Assembly: GCA_009668225.1 (NCBI GenBank)
Contig: WJYK01000011.1
Span: forward strand, 83,161-147,160
Source: Enterobacteriaceae bacterium RIT693
GTDB taxonomy: Bacteria > Pseudomonadota > Gammaproteobacteria > Enterobacterales > Enterobacteriaceae
Direction: 5' to 3'
DNA length: 64,000 nucleotides
Each line of letters begins with the position of its first letter. The first letter of the stretch is position 1. The translations under genes and the position numbers were made by a program. Of the stretch, positions 10,731 through 20,566 are shown piece after piece. The notes beneath the pieces are model-generated. The model saw only the letters and a list, made by a program, of their open reading frames with translations. It was not told where the DNA came from and did not search any database.

Positions 10731-12038
10731 TCAGAAGGCTACGCTCAGCTGTGCGCCAGCGCCCCAGGTTTGATCCTGGCCATACAATCCCATCAAATCG
10801 ACGTTCACATGTTTACCCGCCGCGAAGCCCACGCCGCCGGTAAAGACGTTGCTGTCGTTATTTTTCACATCCGCACGGTAACCGGCACGCAGCGCCAGCC
10901 ATGAGAGTGGCCTTACTTCGGCCCCTACACCAACATACCGGGAATTGGCTTCGCTTTTGAAACCTTTTGTTTCGGTCAAATCACCGTCGGCACTCAGCGT
11001 CACCAGCTCGTTATGCCAGGCCACCCCAGCGGTGACCAGCGGGCTGATTTGATAAGTATCTTTATAGCTACGGACTTCACCGGTGCGCCCGTTAGTGATG
11101 CGGATATCTTTCGTGTCGATATCACGGGAAACCAGGTTCTGGCCGCTCAGGCCAACGGTCCAGTTCTCGCCAAAATCGGCCGCCACGCCGGCATCCAGGT
11201 TGAATCCGGTGTCATCGTTGCGGTACTGGCTGTTCTTCCAGTCGCCGCTGCGGTAGTCATAAATAGAGGTGGTGTAGTTATAGAGCCAGGTTTTCTGCAG
11301 CTTTGGCGTGACGCCAACGGAAACCGGCACGCCACCGACGTCAAATTTGTGGGCCAGCGCAATGCCGTAATCAGAAACGATAGCCGCACGCCCGGAGGCG
11401 GTGGAGTTCAAGTTCCGGGTGATACGGTCTGAGCCGTTTAGCGCCGCATCAATCGCTACGCTGCCCGCCACCAGGCTGGAATTCTGGATGCTGTGCAGAT
11501 AATCGATATCGTTTTGATCGATTGAAGAGCTGACCTTCGCACGTGCGTAAGCCCTGGTGACAAAAGCAACGGAGAGGGTGTCATTTGGAATACTGACCGC
11601 AATACCCGCCGCGGCTTTGGCATGCGCCGTCTCGCCTCGTAAATCTTCCAGCTCACCGGCTAAATCCCCTGCCGCACCGCGGAACTGATTTAACGTGCCG
11701 TTCGGATTGATAAGAATATCCCGCGGCGTTAACGATCCAATGGCCAGCTTATAGTTGTCCACCTTATCGCTAATCTCATCAATTTTGTCTTCGAGATTAT
11801 CTTTATCCGTTATTTGCGCCCCGACGGTCGGCAGAATAACGGTAATATTGTCATCTGGCTGCGATCTGGCTAATAGCGCCGGGTTGATTAACACGCCGCT
11901 GCCATAATTAGCAGAAGCAACACCTGTTCCCCCCATCGCATCGTTACGCGCTTCGGACCAGGTCCCTGCCGCCCCGGCCTGATGGGCAATAAGTAACGTT
12001 GCGGCAAGTGTCGCCACCGAAGATTTTATTTTATTCAT
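10731..12038 (-). CDS. TraF-like outer-membrane barrel protein (TraF_2 family)
   Basis: A 435-residue exported protein resembling the 'conjugal transfer TraF' family (PF13729 type), which occurs in many chromosomes without any conjugation locus and whose role is unknown. A signal peptide is clear (hydrophobic stretch from residue 9, ending AGA). The mature start is rich in NDAMGGTGVASANYGSGVLINPAL, the FadL/PorV-like opening of this group. The second half is a series of alternating amphipathic strands ending in a terminal aromatic (LSVAF), as for a transmembrane beta barrel. It lies between dusA and the cupin gene; E. coli K-12 has yjbL/yjbM there. No neighbouring tra genes exist, so a conjugation role is not supported. 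Confidence 0.75.
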   Translation of the reverse strand: MNKIKSSVATLAATLLIAHQAGAAGTWSEARNDAMGGTGVASANYGSGVLINPALLARSQPDDNITVILPTVGAQITDKDNLEDKIDEISDKVDNYKLAIGSLTPRDILINPNGTLNQFRGAAGDLAGELEDLRGETAHAKAAAGIAVSIPNDTLSVAFVTRAYARAKVSSSIDQNDIDYLHSIQNSSLVAGSVAIDAALNGSDRITRNLNSTASGRAAIVSDYGIALAHKFDVGGVPVSVGVTPKLQKTWLYNYTTSIYDYRSGDWKNSQYRNDDTGFNLDAGVAADFGENWTVGLSGQNLVSRDIDTKDIRITNGRTGEVRSYKDTYQISPLVTAGVAWHNELVTLSADGDLTETKGFKSEANSRYVGVGAEVRPLSWLALRAGYRADVKNNDSNVFTGGVGFAAGKHVNVDLMGLYGQDQTWGAGAQLSVAF

Positions 12039-12209
12039 TCACAGCACGCCTGTCTGATTGTCAGATGATGTAACTCGCCCCTGACAGTTATGACTGAACA
12101 GAGGCAGACTATTGCTGTGAATAGCGCGATAAAAAGATGGATATTTGAACCATCAAGATCCCAAATATATCCTTAGGGTTAACGTCTCGTTGTTTCCTTG
12201 CTGATTAAT

Positions 12210-12713
12210 TTATAGTTTACCCTTTGGCTTTCGTGAAGGCAGACCGTTATGCGGACCAAAGAATTGAGGGGGATGATCTATCCAGCGATCCTTGCGCTGC
12301 ACGGCGTAAGACTGATTTAGCGGGTAATAAATTTTATTTTCAGCTTTATTAGCCTCCCCTACGACCAATAGCCGAACGTCTTGCTCGGTATTATTGATAA
12401 AGGTATGACAGATACCGGTTCCGGCAGGAAAACCTACGCTATCGCCGGGCTCAAGCTGCCAAAGATGGCCATTGATCCACACTTCCGGGTGCCCTTCGAG
12501 CACATACGCAAACTCCTCCTCGCTGCTCTCCGCATGGGGATAAGAGGTTCTGCGTCCAGGCGGAATGCGCTCGTGGTGAATACCAAGGCGGCCTAAGCCA
12601 AAACTGCGGGCAAGCGGGGCACCAATAGAAAACAGCTCCGTGCTGTCCGGATAGGTTGAATCATCCTCGCCTTCCAGCTCGCGCCAGTGGCGAATACAAT
12701 CGGGTTTTTGCAT
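12210..12713 (-). CDS. Cupin-domain protein of unknown function
   Basis: A 167-residue single-domain cupin. The metal-binding motif 1 is visible as GRRTSYPHAESSEEEFAYVLEG, and motif 2 as GDSVGFPAGTGICHTFINN. Such proteins bind a small ligand or metal and may be epimerases, dioxygenases or sensors; nothing here decides which. A further in-frame ATG lies nine codons upstream (12738-12740), but the ATG at 12711-12713 follows a near-perfect AGGAGGAAGTG, so it is preferred. The gene is divergent from zur with under 100 bp between the starts. Confidence 0.8.
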   Translation of the reverse strand: MQKPDCIRHWRELEGEDDSTYPDSTELFSIGAPLARSFGLGRLGIHHERIPPGRRTSYPHAESSEEEFAYVLEGHPEVWINGHLWQLEPGDSVGFPAGTGICHTFINNTEQDVRLLVVGEANKAENKIYYPLNQSYAVQRKDRWIDHPPQFFGPHNGLPSRKPKGKL

Positions 12714-12808
12714 CACTTCCTCCTGGGTAGATAGGGTCATTATGTACCAGGATTCGGCGTTTTATCCGCATTATGGTAAAGTATTGCGTCAATGACCGGG
12801 AGAGGCTG

Positions 12809-13321
12809 ATGGACACCACAACTTCGCATGACGTGTTAGCACAGGCTGAAAAGCTGTGCCTGCAACGCAATGTACGCCTGACGCCGCAGCGTCTCGAGGT
12901 GTTGCGCCTTATGGCCGAGCAAACCGGCGCCATCAGCGCCTACGACCTGCTGGATCTCCTGCGCGTCAGCGAGCCACAGGCTAAGCCACCCACCGTTTAC
13001 CGTGCGCTGGATTTTCTGCTGGAGCAGGGTTTTGTGCACCGCGTGGAATCCAACAACAGCTACGTGCTGTGCAATTTTATCGATCATCCAACCCATTCTT
13101 CTGCCATGTTTATCTGCGACAGATGCGGGGCAGTGAAAGAGCAGGCGGCTCAGGGTGTAGAAGATATTATGCAGAATCTGGCGTCAAAAATGGGTTTTGC
13201 CCTGCGCCACAACGTGATTGAAGCCCACGGGCTGTGTTCAGACTGTTCGGAAGTTGAAGCCTGTCGCCACCACGGCGCCTGCAATCACGACCACACTGTG
13301 CAGCCGAAGAAAAAGCGTTAA
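12809..13321 (+). CDS. zur: Zinc uptake regulator Zur (Fur family)
   Basis: Zn(II)-responsive repressor of zinc uptake genes such as znuABC. The 170-residue product has the Fur winged helix (RNVRLTPQRLEVLRLM, then KPPTVYRALDFLLEQGFVH) and the zinc site CDRCGAV. A second cysteine pair follows in HGLCSDCSEVEACRHHG, and the tail is histidine-rich. The ATG at 12809 has GGGAGAGG upstream and matches the E. coli start; the upstream in-frame ATG at 12773 does not. Confidence 0.95.
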   Translation: MDTTTSHDVLAQAEKLCLQRNVRLTPQRLEVLRLMAEQTGAISAYDLLDLLRVSEPQAKPPTVYRALDFLLEQGFVHRVESNNSYVLCNFIDHPTHSSAMFICDRCGAVKEQAAQGVEDIMQNLASKMGFALRHNVIEAHGLCSDCSEVEACRHHGACNHDHTVQPKKKR

Positions 13322-13329
13322 GAAGGGTA

Positions 13330-13345
13330 GGTACATCCTTGTACC
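13330..13345. other. Perfect hairpin after zur
   Basis: GGTACA, a TCCT loop and TGTACC form a short perfect stem eight bases past the zur stop. The T-run expected of a strong terminator is missing. It may help mRNA ends between convergent zur and yjbJ. Confidence 0.45.
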
Positions 13346-13391
13346 CGGGCAGGATTGGTTTACGGATTAGCACATTTGAGGGGCCGCCAGG

Positions 13392-13601
13392 TTACCAGCG
13401 GTATTCGTTCCTGGACTCCCAGTCCTTAACCTCTTTCTCTGCCTGGTCTTTGGCGTAACCATAACGTTCCTGGATTTTACCCACCAGTTGGTCACGCTTC
13501 CCTTCAATGACGGTCATGTCGTCATCGGTCAGCTTACCCCATTTTTCTTTGACCGTACCTTTGAACTGCTTCCAGTTACCGCCGATTTCGTCCTTATTCA
13601 T
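13392..13601 (-). CDS. yjbJ: YjbJ, CsbD-family stress protein
   Basis: A 69-residue hydrophilic protein of the CsbD family, abundant in stationary phase in E. coli; molecular function unknown. The sequence has the family pattern GNWKQFKGTVKEKWGKL, then QLVGKIQERYGY. Two ATGs lie two codons apart. The GAGGAG ribosome site abuts the first (13607) but is correctly spaced for the second (13599-13601), which also matches E. coli YjbJ. Confidence 0.95.
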   Translation of the reverse strand: MNKDEIGGNWKQFKGTVKEKWGKLTDDDMTVIEGKRDQLVGKIQERYGYAKDQAEKEVKDWESRNEYRW

Positions 13602-13634
13602 TGTCATCTCCTCATCGTTCGGTTTAGGTGTTTT

Positions 13635-13690
13635 GCATCCTCACTGTCGGATGCTGAATTTCTGGAAAACATCCAATATCTGCTGGATGT
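13635..13690. promoter_or_regulatory. Twin inverted repeats upstream of yjbJ
   Basis: Two hairpin-forming repeats lie in tandem: GCATCC-N8-GGATGC (13635-13654) and ACATCCA-N8-TGGATGT (13669-13690). Both share an ATCC/GGAT core and an 8-nt spacer. They sit 34-90 bp before the yjbJ start and could be operator sites or mRNA leader structure; no regulator is assigned. Confidence 0.5.
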
Positions 13691-13836
13691 AGAAATAATT
13701 GTAGTCAAGGATTTCGGGTTACATTTAAAACTCAGAATCTTTAACCATTTTCAAAATCAGTGGCACGCGGACTCCCGCCTTAAAAGCGGGAAATCAGCAT
13801 GATAGATGAGAAGTTAACGAGGATTAGAAAACGCGA

Positions 13837-15171
13837 TCAATGGTCGCCATGCGCGGCAAACCAGGTGTTATTGCGCCAGTGGCGCCGCCAGATATAACCG
13901 AGCGACAGGCCGCGCAAAGCCAAAAATACCGCCAGCGACAGCCATAAAGCGTGGTTGCCAAACAGCGGCAGCGTAAGCAGCGTCACGCCAAAGCCTAATG
14001 CGGCAACCGCCATGCTGTTACGCATCTCCGCGCCACGCGTCGCCCCAATAAACATGCCGTCCAGTAGATAGCACCAGACGCCGACGACCGGCAATACGAC
14101 CTGCCAGGCCAGGTAACTGTCGGCCTGCTGACGCAGTTCCGGCAAGGACGTCAGCAGCGCGACGATGTGTTCTCCGGCAACGGCATAGAGAGCGGCAAAT
14201 GCAACCGCGACCAACCCGGCCTGCCTGCACGCTGCGCCCCAAACCTCCAGCAGTTGACCACGGTTACGAGCGCCGTATGCCTGCCCGGAATGGGCCTCCA
14301 CCGCATAAGCGAAGCCGTCCAGCGCATAGGCGGTGAAGGTCAGCAGCGTCATCAGCACGGCGTTCACCGCCACAATTTCGCTGCCGAGACGCGCGCCGAA
14401 GATGGTGATGGAGGCAAAGCAAATTTGCAGCAGCAGCGAACGCAGCATGATGTCGCGGTTGAGCGCCAGCAGCTTGCGGAGATCCCCCTGCCAGGCCGTT
14501 TTAAGGCGTGCCCAGCTAATACCGCGCAGCTTCAGAACGTTACGCACCATCACCAGGCCGATAATAAACGTGGCGTATTCAGATACTGCCGTCGCCAGCG
14601 CCGCCCCCTGCACGTTCATCTGCAGCCCCATCACCAGCCAGAGGTCGAGCACGATATTGATAAGGTTCCCCACCACCAGCAGGATCACCGGTGCCCGCGC
14701 ATACTGAACGCCCAGCAGCCAGCCCAACAGCACGAGGTTAGCCAGCGATGCGGGAGCACTCAGCCAGCGGATCTCCAGGAAACGACGAGCCTGATACAGC
14801 ACGTCTTCGCTGCCGCCAACGACATGCAGCGCGAGGGCGATCAGCGGATAACGCAGTAGCACGATGGCAAGCCCGGCGATCAGCGCCAGCATCAATGGCT
14901 GAATCAGCGCGCGCGCCAGCCGCTGTGGATCGTTTGCGCCAAACGCCTGCGCCGTTAATCCGGTGGTGCTCATTCGCAGAAACAGCAGCAGCATAAACAG
15001 GAAGCTGGTCGCCGTCGCGCCGATAGCCACGCCGCCGAGATAGGTCGGGCTGTCGAGATGGCCGATGACGGCGGTGTCGACCAGGCCCAGCAGCGGCACG
15101 GTAATATTGGAAAAAATCATCGGCAGCGCCAGTCGCCAAAGCGCACCATCCGTTGACGAGAAGAATCGCAT
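13837..15171 (-). CDS. dinF: DinF, MATE-family efflux protein
   Basis: Inner-membrane MATE transporter encoded in the lexA SOS operon; E. coli DinF has been linked to tolerance of oxidative stress and bile salts. The 444-residue protein has about 12 hydrophobic segments. The MATE N-terminal pattern is LALPMIFSNITVPLLGLVDTAVIGHL, and the second half begins around residue 235 (LALNRDIMLRSLLLQI). It follows lexA by 75 bp on the same strand. Expression is expected mainly from the lexA promoter and so to be SOS-inducible. Confidence 0.94.
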   Translation of the reverse strand: MRFFSSTDGALWRLALPMIFSNITVPLLGLVDTAVIGHLDSPTYLGGVAIGATATSFLFMLLLFLRMSTTGLTAQAFGANDPQRLARALIQPLMLALIAGLAIVLLRYPLIALALHVVGGSEDVLYQARRFLEIRWLSAPASLANLVLLGWLLGVQYARAPVILLVVGNLINIVLDLWLVMGLQMNVQGAALATAVSEYATFIIGLVMVRNVLKLRGISWARLKTAWQGDLRKLLALNRDIMLRSLLLQICFASITIFGARLGSEIVAVNAVLMTLLTFTAYALDGFAYAVEAHSGQAYGARNRGQLLEVWGAACRQAGLVAVAFAALYAVAGEHIVALLTSLPELRQQADSYLAWQVVLPVVGVWCYLLDGMFIGATRGAEMRNSMAVAALGFGVTLLTLPLFGNHALWLSLAVFLALRGLSLGYIWRRHWRNNTWFAAHGDH

Positions 15172-15246
15172 GGGAATGATCCAGGGGAAAATAGAGGGGT
15201 TTAAAGCGGGTGGTACGGCAGGTTTACCGCACCACCAGAAGACGTG

Positions 15247-15855
15247 TTACAGCCATTCACCGTTGCGGATCACCCCAACGGCCAGACCTTCAATGCTAAA
15301 GTTCTGCTCGCGAAGATCGACGACAATAGGCTGGAATTCGCTGTTTTCAGGCAGCAGATGCACGGTGTTGCCCTGCTTTTTCAGGCGTTTCACGGTCACT
15401 TCATCGTCTATACGCGCGACAACCACCTGGCCGTTACGCACGTCCTGCGTTTTGTGTACCGCAAGCAAATCGCCGTCCATGATGCCGATATCTTTCATCG
15501 ACATGCCGCTTACGCGCAGCAGGAAGTCCGCATTCGGCTTAAACAGAGACGGGTCAACCTGGTAGTGGCCTTCGATATGCTGCTGCGCCAGCAGCGGTTC
15601 ACCGGCTGCAACGCGGCCCACCAGCGGCAGGCCACTTTCTTCTTCAACCAGCAGGCGAATACCTCGCGACGCGCCGGAAACAATCTCGATAACCCCTTTA
15701 CGGGCCAGCGCTTTGAGATGTTCCTCAGCGGCGTTTGGAGAACGGAACCCCAGACGTTGTGCAATCTCGGCGCGCGTCGGTGGCATGCCGGTTTGGTTGA
15801 TATGATCCCGAATGAGATCAAACACCTCTTGCTGCCTGGTAGTTAGTGCTTTCAT
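15247..15855 (-). CDS. lexA: SOS repressor LexA
   Basis: Represses SOS genes and undergoes RecA*-stimulated autocleavage. The 202-residue product is identical in length to E. coli LexA. It has an N-terminal winged helix ([26 protein letters not shown]), the Ala84-Gly85 cleavage site in [10 protein letters not shown], the catalytic serine in SGMSMKDIG (near 119) and the lysine in [10 protein letters not shown] (near 156). Twin LexA boxes just upstream indicate autoregulation. It lies downstream of dgkA on the same strand. Confidence 0.98.
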   Translation of the reverse strand: MKALTTRQQEVFDLIRDHINQTGMPPTRAEIAQRLGFRSPNAAEEHLKALARKGVIEIVSGASRGIRLLVEEESGLPLVGRVAAGEPLLAQQHIEGHYQVDPSLFKPNADFLLRVSGMSMKDIGIMDGDLLAVHKTQDVRNGQVVVARIDDEVTVKRLKKQGNTVHLLPENSEFQPIVVDLREQNFSIEGLAVGVIRNGEWL

Positions 15856-15863
15856 TCCGCCCC

Positions 15864-15900
15864 CTGGGTGTTTATACAGTTATGCTGTGAGTATATACAG
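15864..15900 (-). promoter_or_regulatory. Two LexA boxes in the lexA promoter
   Basis: Box 1 at 15864-15879 is CTGGGTGTTTATACAG and box 2 at 15885-15900 is CTGTGAGTATATACAG (plus-strand reading). Both fit CTG-N10-CAG and are five bases apart. The same tandem pair controls lexA in E. coli. Confidence 0.95.
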
Positions 15901-15964
15901 CCCCGGGCGAATTTGAAACCACAAATTAAGCAAAAAACCAGCGACTTAAACTATTCTGGAAAGG

Positions 15965-16333
15965 CTATCGCAAATGTGACCAAAGCAGCGTGGCCCAGGT
16001 CACAACGGCAAGGATAATCGCTATCAGCACCGCAGCAGAACCCATGTCTTTGGCTCGTCCGGAAAGCTCGTGGTACTCGGTGCCCACACGGTCAACCAGC
16101 GCTTCAATGGCGCTATTGAGAATCTCGACAATCATCACCAACACGACCGAGCCAATCAGTAAAATACGGGTAATGGGGTCAACGTCCAGCCAGCAGGCAA
16201 CGATGATAGCGATAACCGCAGCCACGCCCTCCTGACGAAAGGCGGCTTCGTTGATCCAGGCCGCACGCAGCCCCTTCCACGAGTAGCCTGCAGCCTTAAT
16301 AATGCGGGTGATGCCGGTGGTATTATTCGCCAT
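15965..16333 (-). CDS. dgkA: Diacylglycerol kinase DgkA
   Basis: Small integral-membrane kinase that phosphorylates diacylglycerol, recycling the lipid released in membrane-derived-oligosaccharide synthesis. The 122-residue protein has three hydrophobic helices and the family signature EILNSAIEALVDRVGTEYHELSGRAKD, cut by loops as in the E. coli trimer. It is divergent from plsB with a 131-bp shared gap and lies upstream of lexA. Confidence 0.97.
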   Translation of the reverse strand: MANNTTGITRIIKAAGYSWKGLRAAWINEAAFRQEGVAAVIAIIVACWLDVDPITRILLIGSVVLVMIVEILNSAIEALVDRVGTEYHELSGRAKDMGSAAVLIAIILAVVTWATLLWSHLR

Positions 16334-16464
16334 TCAAGGAAACCTTTTTAAATATTGAGCGTCAATGCTCATTGAGTCTAAATCGCAGCGCCACAGAAAT
16401 TCCCCAGAGTTTCTGATATCCTTGCGGCGCATTTGCATTATTAACCTGAGGCTTTACATCATTT

Positions 16465-18894
16465 ATGTCAGGCTGGCCAAGAATTTACTACAAATTACTT
16501 AATTTACCATTAAGCGTTCTGGTAAAGAGCAAGTCTATCCCGGCGGATCCCCAAACCGAGCTCGGTCTGGATCCTTCACGCCCCATTATGTACGTTTTGC
16601 CCTACAATTCTAAGGCAGACTTACTGACGCTGCGTGCCCAATGTCTGGATCACGACCTGCCCGACCCACTGGAACCGTTGGAAATTGACGGCGTACTGCT
16701 GCCGCGCTACGTGTTTATTCACGGCGGGCCACGCGTCTTTACCTACTACACGCCAAAAGAAGAGTCGATAAAACTGTTCCACGATTATCTGGATCTGCAC
16801 CGCAGCAACCCAGACCTCGATGTGCAGATGGTGCCGGTTTCCGTGATGTTCGGCCGCTCGCCAGGCCGCGAGAAAGGGGAAATCAATCCGCCTTTACGCA
16901 CCCTGAACGGTGTCCAGAAATTCTTTGCGGTTTCCTGGCTCGGCCGCGATAGCTTCGTGCGTTTCTCTCCACCGGTTTCGCTGCGCCGCATGGCAACCGA
17001 ACACGGCACGGACAAGATTATCGCCCAAAAACTGGCTCGCGTGGCGCGTACTCACTTTGCCCGCCAGCGTCTGGCTGCGGTCGGGCCACGCCTGCCGGTA
17101 CGCCAGGATCTTTTCAACAAGCTATTGGCGTCAAAAGCGATTGCCCGCGCGGTTGAAGATGAAGCTCGCAGCAAGAAAATCTCCCATGAGAAGGCGCAGC
17201 AAAACGCCATCGCGCTGATGGAAGAGATTGCCGCTAACTTTTCCTATGAAGCGGTGCGTTTAACGGATCGCGTCTTAGGGTTAACCTGGAACCGTCTCTA
17301 CCAGGGCATTAACGTGCATAACGCAGAGCGCGTGCGCCAGCTTGCCCATGACGGCCATGAAATTGTCTATGTGCCTTGCCACCGCAGCCACATGGATTAC
17401 CTGCTGCTCTCCTACGTGCTTTATCACCAGGGGCTGGTCCCGCCGCACATTGCCGCCGGTATTAACCTGAACTTCTGGCCAGCCGGCCCGATTTTCCGCC
17501 GCCTGGGCGCGTTCTTTATTCGCCGTACGTTCAAGGGCAATAAACTTTACTCCACGGTGTTCCGCGAATATCTCGGCGAGCTGTTCAGCCGCGGCTATTC
17601 CGTTGAGTACTTTGTCGAGGGTGGCCGTTCACGTACCGGTCGCCTGCTTGATCCGAAGACCGGCACCCTGTCGATGACGATTCAGGCAATGCTGCGCGGC
17701 GGTACCCGCCCTATTACGTTGGTGCCGATTTACATCGGCTACGAGCACGTAATGGAAGTGGGTACTTATGCCAAAGAACTGCGCGGAGCGACCAAGGAAA
17801 AAGAAGGTTTCATGCAGATGGTTCGCGGTCTGAGTAAGCTGCGTAACCTTGGCCAGGGCTATGTAAACTTCGGCGAACCGCTGCCGCTGATGACCTACCT
17901 CAACCAGCATGTGCCGGAATGGCGAGATTCTATCGATCCTATCGAAGCGATTCGTCCCGCATGGCTGACGCCAACGGTGAACGATATTGCCGCCGATCTG
18001 ATGGTGCGTATCAACAACGCAGGGGCGGCCAACGCCATGAACCTGTGCTGTACCGCACTGCTTGCTTCGCGCCAGCGCTCGCTGACGCGTGAACAGCTTA
18101 CCGAACAGCTCGATTGCTATCTGAACCTGCTGCGTAACGTTCCGTATTCTCCGGACGCCACCGCACCAACGGTCACGGCGGATGCGCTAATTAACCATGC
18201 GCTGCAGATGAACAAGTTCGAGGTTGAGAAAGATACCATCGGTGACATCATCATTCTGCCGCGCGAGCAGGCCGTGCTGATGACCTACTATCGTAACAAC
18301 ATCATGCATATGCTGGTGCTGCCTTCTCTGATGGCGTCTATCATCACTCAGCATCGCCACATCTCACGGGTCGAGCTGCTGCGTCAGATAGAAGTGATTT
18401 ATCCGATGCTGAAAGCCGAACTGTTCCTGCGCTGGGAAAAAAGCGAGCTGGGCAGAGAAATTGATGCGTTGATTGCGGAGATGGAACGTCAGGGTCTGGT
18501 GATGGTTGCCGATGATGAAGTGCAGATCAACCCTAACCGTTCACGCACCCTGCAGCTCCTGGCAGCGGGCGTGCGCGAGACCATCCAGCGTTATGCCATC
18601 ACCTTCTGGCAGCTGAGCGCCAACCCGTCGATTAACCGCGGGACACTGGAGCGCGAAAGCCGCACGGTGGCGCAGCGTCTGTCCGTTCTCCATGGCATTA
18701 ACGCCCCTGAGTTCTTCGATAAAGCCGTCTTTACCTCGCTGGTGCTCACCCTGCGGGATGAGGGCTATATCAGCGATACCGGGGACGCCGACGCGACTGA
18801 GACCATCAAGGTTTACCAGATGCTGGCAGACCTGGTGACCTCGGATGTACGTCTGACTATTGAGAGCTCGGCCTCACAGGACGACGCCTCTTAA
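16465..18894 (+). CDS. plsB: Glycerol-3-phosphate 1-O-acyltransferase PlsB
   Basis: Inner-membrane enzyme that adds the first acyl chain to sn-glycerol-3-phosphate, from acyl-ACP or acyl-CoA, at the start of phospholipid synthesis. The 809-residue protein begins [17 protein letters not shown], as in E. coli (807 residues). The four acyltransferase blocks are present: the HX4D box in [12 protein letters not shown] near residue 310, [12 protein letters not shown] near 352, [11 protein letters not shown] near 388 and [11 protein letters not shown] near 420. The C-terminal third diverges more from E. coli than the catalytic core. Confidence 0.97.
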   Translation: MSGWPRIYYKLLNLPLSVLVKSKSIPADPQTELGLDPSRPIMYVLPYNSKADLLTLRAQCLDHDLPDPLEPLEIDGVLLPRYVFIHGGPRVFTYYTPKEESIKLFHDYLDLHRSNPDLDVQMVPVSVMFGRSPGREKGEINPPLRTLNGVQKFFAVSWLGRDSFVRFSPPVSLRRMATEHGTDKIIAQKLARVARTHFARQRLAAVGPRLPVRQDLFNKLLASKAIARAVEDEARSKKISHEKAQQNAIALMEEIAANFSYEAVRLTDRVLGLTWNRLYQGINVHNAERVRQLAHDGHEIVYVPCHRSHMDYLLLSYVLYHQGLVPPHIAAGINLNFWPAGPIFRRLGAFFIRRTFKGNKLYSTVFREYLGELFSRGYSVEYFVEGGRSRTGRLLDPKTGTLSMTIQAMLRGGTRPITLVPIYIGYEHVMEVGTYAKELRGATKEKEGFMQMVRGLSKLRNLGQGYVNFGEPLPLMTYLNQHVPEWRDSIDPIEAIRPAWLTPTVNDIAADLMVRINNAGAANAMNLCCTALLASRQRSLTREQLTEQLDCYLNLLRNVPYSPDATAPTVTADALINHALQMNKFEVEKDTIGDIIILPREQAVLMTYYRNNIMHMLVLPSLMASIITQHRHISRVELLRQIEVIYPMLKAELFLRWEKSELGREIDALIAEMERQGLVMVADDEVQINPNRSRTLQLLAAGVRETIQRYAITFWQLSANPSINRGTLERESRTVAQRLSVLHGINAPEFFDKAVFTSLVLTLRDEGYISDTGDADATETIKVYQMLADLVTSDVRLTIESSASQDDAS

Positions 18895-18910
18895 TCACGC
18901 GGAAACAAAA

Positions 18911-18948
18911 AAGGCGAGTCGGCATTGCGCATCGACTCGCCTTTTTTT
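18911..18948. terminator. Bidirectional terminator between plsB and ubiA
   Basis: GGCGAGTCG and CGACTCGCC form a perfect 9-bp stem around a loop of about 11 bases, with an A-run on the left and TTTTTTT on the right. It can end both plsB (rightward) and ubiA (leftward). Confidence 0.93.
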
Positions 18949-18961
18949 ATTGCCTGAACAT

Positions 18962-19834
18962 TCAGAAATGCAGGTAGCTCAGCGCCAGCCCAAGGAACAG
19001 CACCAGTCCCACATAGTTATTGTTCATAAACGCTTTAAAACAGCCTTCCCGCTCGCGCCTGGCAATGAGTTTTTGCTGATGAATAAACAATCCACCCGCC
19101 AGTAAAATTGACCAGTAGAACGCGCCACCCAGGCCGTTTAGCCAGCTAACAATCCCCATCAGCACCATGGTCGCGATTTGCAGCAGGCCGATAATCAGCT
19201 TGTCGTTGCGGCCAAACAGAATAGCCGTCGACTTAATGCCAATCTTCAGGTCATCGTCACGATCGACCATTGCATACTGTGTGTCATACGCCACGGTCCA
19301 GCAAATATTCGCCAGGAACATCAGCCAGCAGCTGAGCGGCACAGACTCGCCAGCCGCGGCAAAGGCCATTGGTATAGACCAGCCGAAAGCCGCCCCCAGC
19401 ACCACCTGAGGCAAATGCGTGTAGCGCTTCATAAACGGATACACCCATGCCAGCGCCAGCCCCGCTATCGATAGCAGGATAGTCATGGTGTTTAGCGTCA
19501 GTACCAGCAGGAAGGCAAGCCCCACCAGCACAACAAACAGAATCTTCGCTTCTCTCTCGGAAACCGCCCCGCTGGGCAACGGGCGCTGTGCGGTACGCTT
19601 AACGTGGCCGTCAAATTTACGGTCAGCATAATCATTCACGACGCAGCCCGCGGCACGCATCAGCCAGACGCCAGCGATAAATACGATCAGATTCTTCAGC
19701 GATGGCAGTCCCGGCGTGGCAATCCACAGCGCCCACAGCGTTGGCCACAGCAGCAGCAAAGCACCAATTGGCTTGTCGGTACGCATCAACCGGTGGTAGG
19801 CCAGAAGTTTTCCCTGGTTAAGACTCCACTCCAT
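18962..19834 (-). CDS. ubiA: 4-hydroxybenzoate octaprenyltransferase UbiA
   Basis: Membrane prenyltransferase that attaches the polyprenyl tail to 4-hydroxybenzoate in ubiquinone synthesis. The 290 residues contain eight or nine hydrophobic helices and both aspartate-rich motifs: [11 protein letters not shown] near residue 69 (NDxxDxxxD) and [17 protein letters not shown] near 190. The start overlaps the ubiC stop as TAATG, so the two are translationally coupled, with AGAGGAAAG as ribosome site inside ubiC. Confidence 0.97.
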   Translation of the reverse strand: MEWSLNQGKLLAYHRLMRTDKPIGALLLLWPTLWALWIATPGLPSLKNLIVFIAGVWLMRAAGCVVNDYADRKFDGHVKRTAQRPLPSGAVSEREAKILFVVLVGLAFLLVLTLNTMTILLSIAGLALAWVYPFMKRYTHLPQVVLGAAFGWSIPMAFAAAGESVPLSCWLMFLANICWTVAYDTQYAMVDRDDDLKIGIKSTAILFGRNDKLIIGLLQIATMVLMGIVSWLNGLGGAFYWSILLAGGLFIHQQKLIARREREGCFKAFMNNNYVGLVLFLGLALSYLHF

Positions 19835-20343
19835 TATCTTTCCTCTTTGTACAGCGGAGACGCCGGCAGGAACAGTTCGGTCAGCAGCAGCGGTTTGCCG
19901 GAGAGTCTCAGCCGGGAACGACGCCCCCAGAGTTCGGCGCTGCGGCCAATTTCAATGTAGTCGCGCGTCAGGGTTGATGAGCTAAACAAATAGCGTCCGA
20001 GCGGCGTATTGCCAAGCTTCTGCAAGGCCAACTCGGGGCCCTCTAGCGTGGTTTCAGGCACAACGGTGCGCCCAAGCAGCCAGGGTTCGTCATCACCACA
20101 GAGAATAATTTCCCGCAGCCAGTAGCGCTCAGAGACGGGCAGTAACCCGGCTTCAGGCATATCACTGCCGGCCGGAAAAAAACCTTCACGCACAATGCGG
20201 ACGGTGACTTTGCTGCAGTGCTGTTCGAAGCGTTTGGTCATCGAATCTTCCAGCAGCAGCCAGTCGAGATAAGCGGAGCTAAGCCCTTGCGGGACCTCCG
20301 TAAAGAATTTCAGGGCGCGCAACGGCGAAAGCGCGTCGGACAT
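19834..20343 (-). CDS. ubiC: Chorismate pyruvate-lyase UbiC
   Basis: Converts chorismate to 4-hydroxybenzoate plus pyruvate, the first committed step of ubiquinone synthesis. The 169-residue protein (E. coli 165) has conserved [14 protein letters not shown] near residues 25-38, [23 protein letters not shown] and the C-terminal [29 protein letters not shown] 70-codon open extension lies upstream, but the ATG at 20341-20343 behind GGAGAG gives the family length. The N-terminal third is the least conserved part. Confidence 0.95.
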   Translation of the reverse strand: MSDALSPLRALKFFTEVPQGLSSAYLDWLLLEDSMTKRFEQHCSKVTVRIVREGFFPAGSDMPEAGLLPVSERYWLREIILCGDDEPWLLGRTVVPETTLEGPELALQKLGNTPLGRYLFSSSTLTRDYIEIGRSAELWGRRSRLRLSGKPLLLTELFLPASPLYKEER

Positions 20344-20506
20344 GGGAATACTCTCCGATACATAACCTGACGGCATTGTAGCGCAGAACGTCATCGGGGG
20401 GCAGACAATGGCAACACCCGCGGCAAATATCGCAACAATTGAGCAACAGAAGAGCAATCTTAGGTAAGGGAGTACAACCCCCCCTGTGGCTCGAATTATG
20501 ACGGGG

Positions 20507-20533
20507 AAAAAAAAAGGTGCGCCTGAGCGCACC
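20507..20533 (-). terminator. Terminator of the malK-lamB-malM operon
   Basis: On the minus strand GGTGCGC, a TCAG loop and GCGCACC form a perfect stem followed by nine T residues. It lies just after the malM stop and before the ubiC upstream region. Confidence 0.95.
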
Positions 20534-20566
20534 AATACTTCAAGCATCAGCAACGTGGGGAGATGG

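Noticed and set aside
13488..13802. 104-codon plus-strand frame over yjbJ and its leader
   Set aside because: It is antisense to the well-conserved yjbJ and reads through the inverted repeats.
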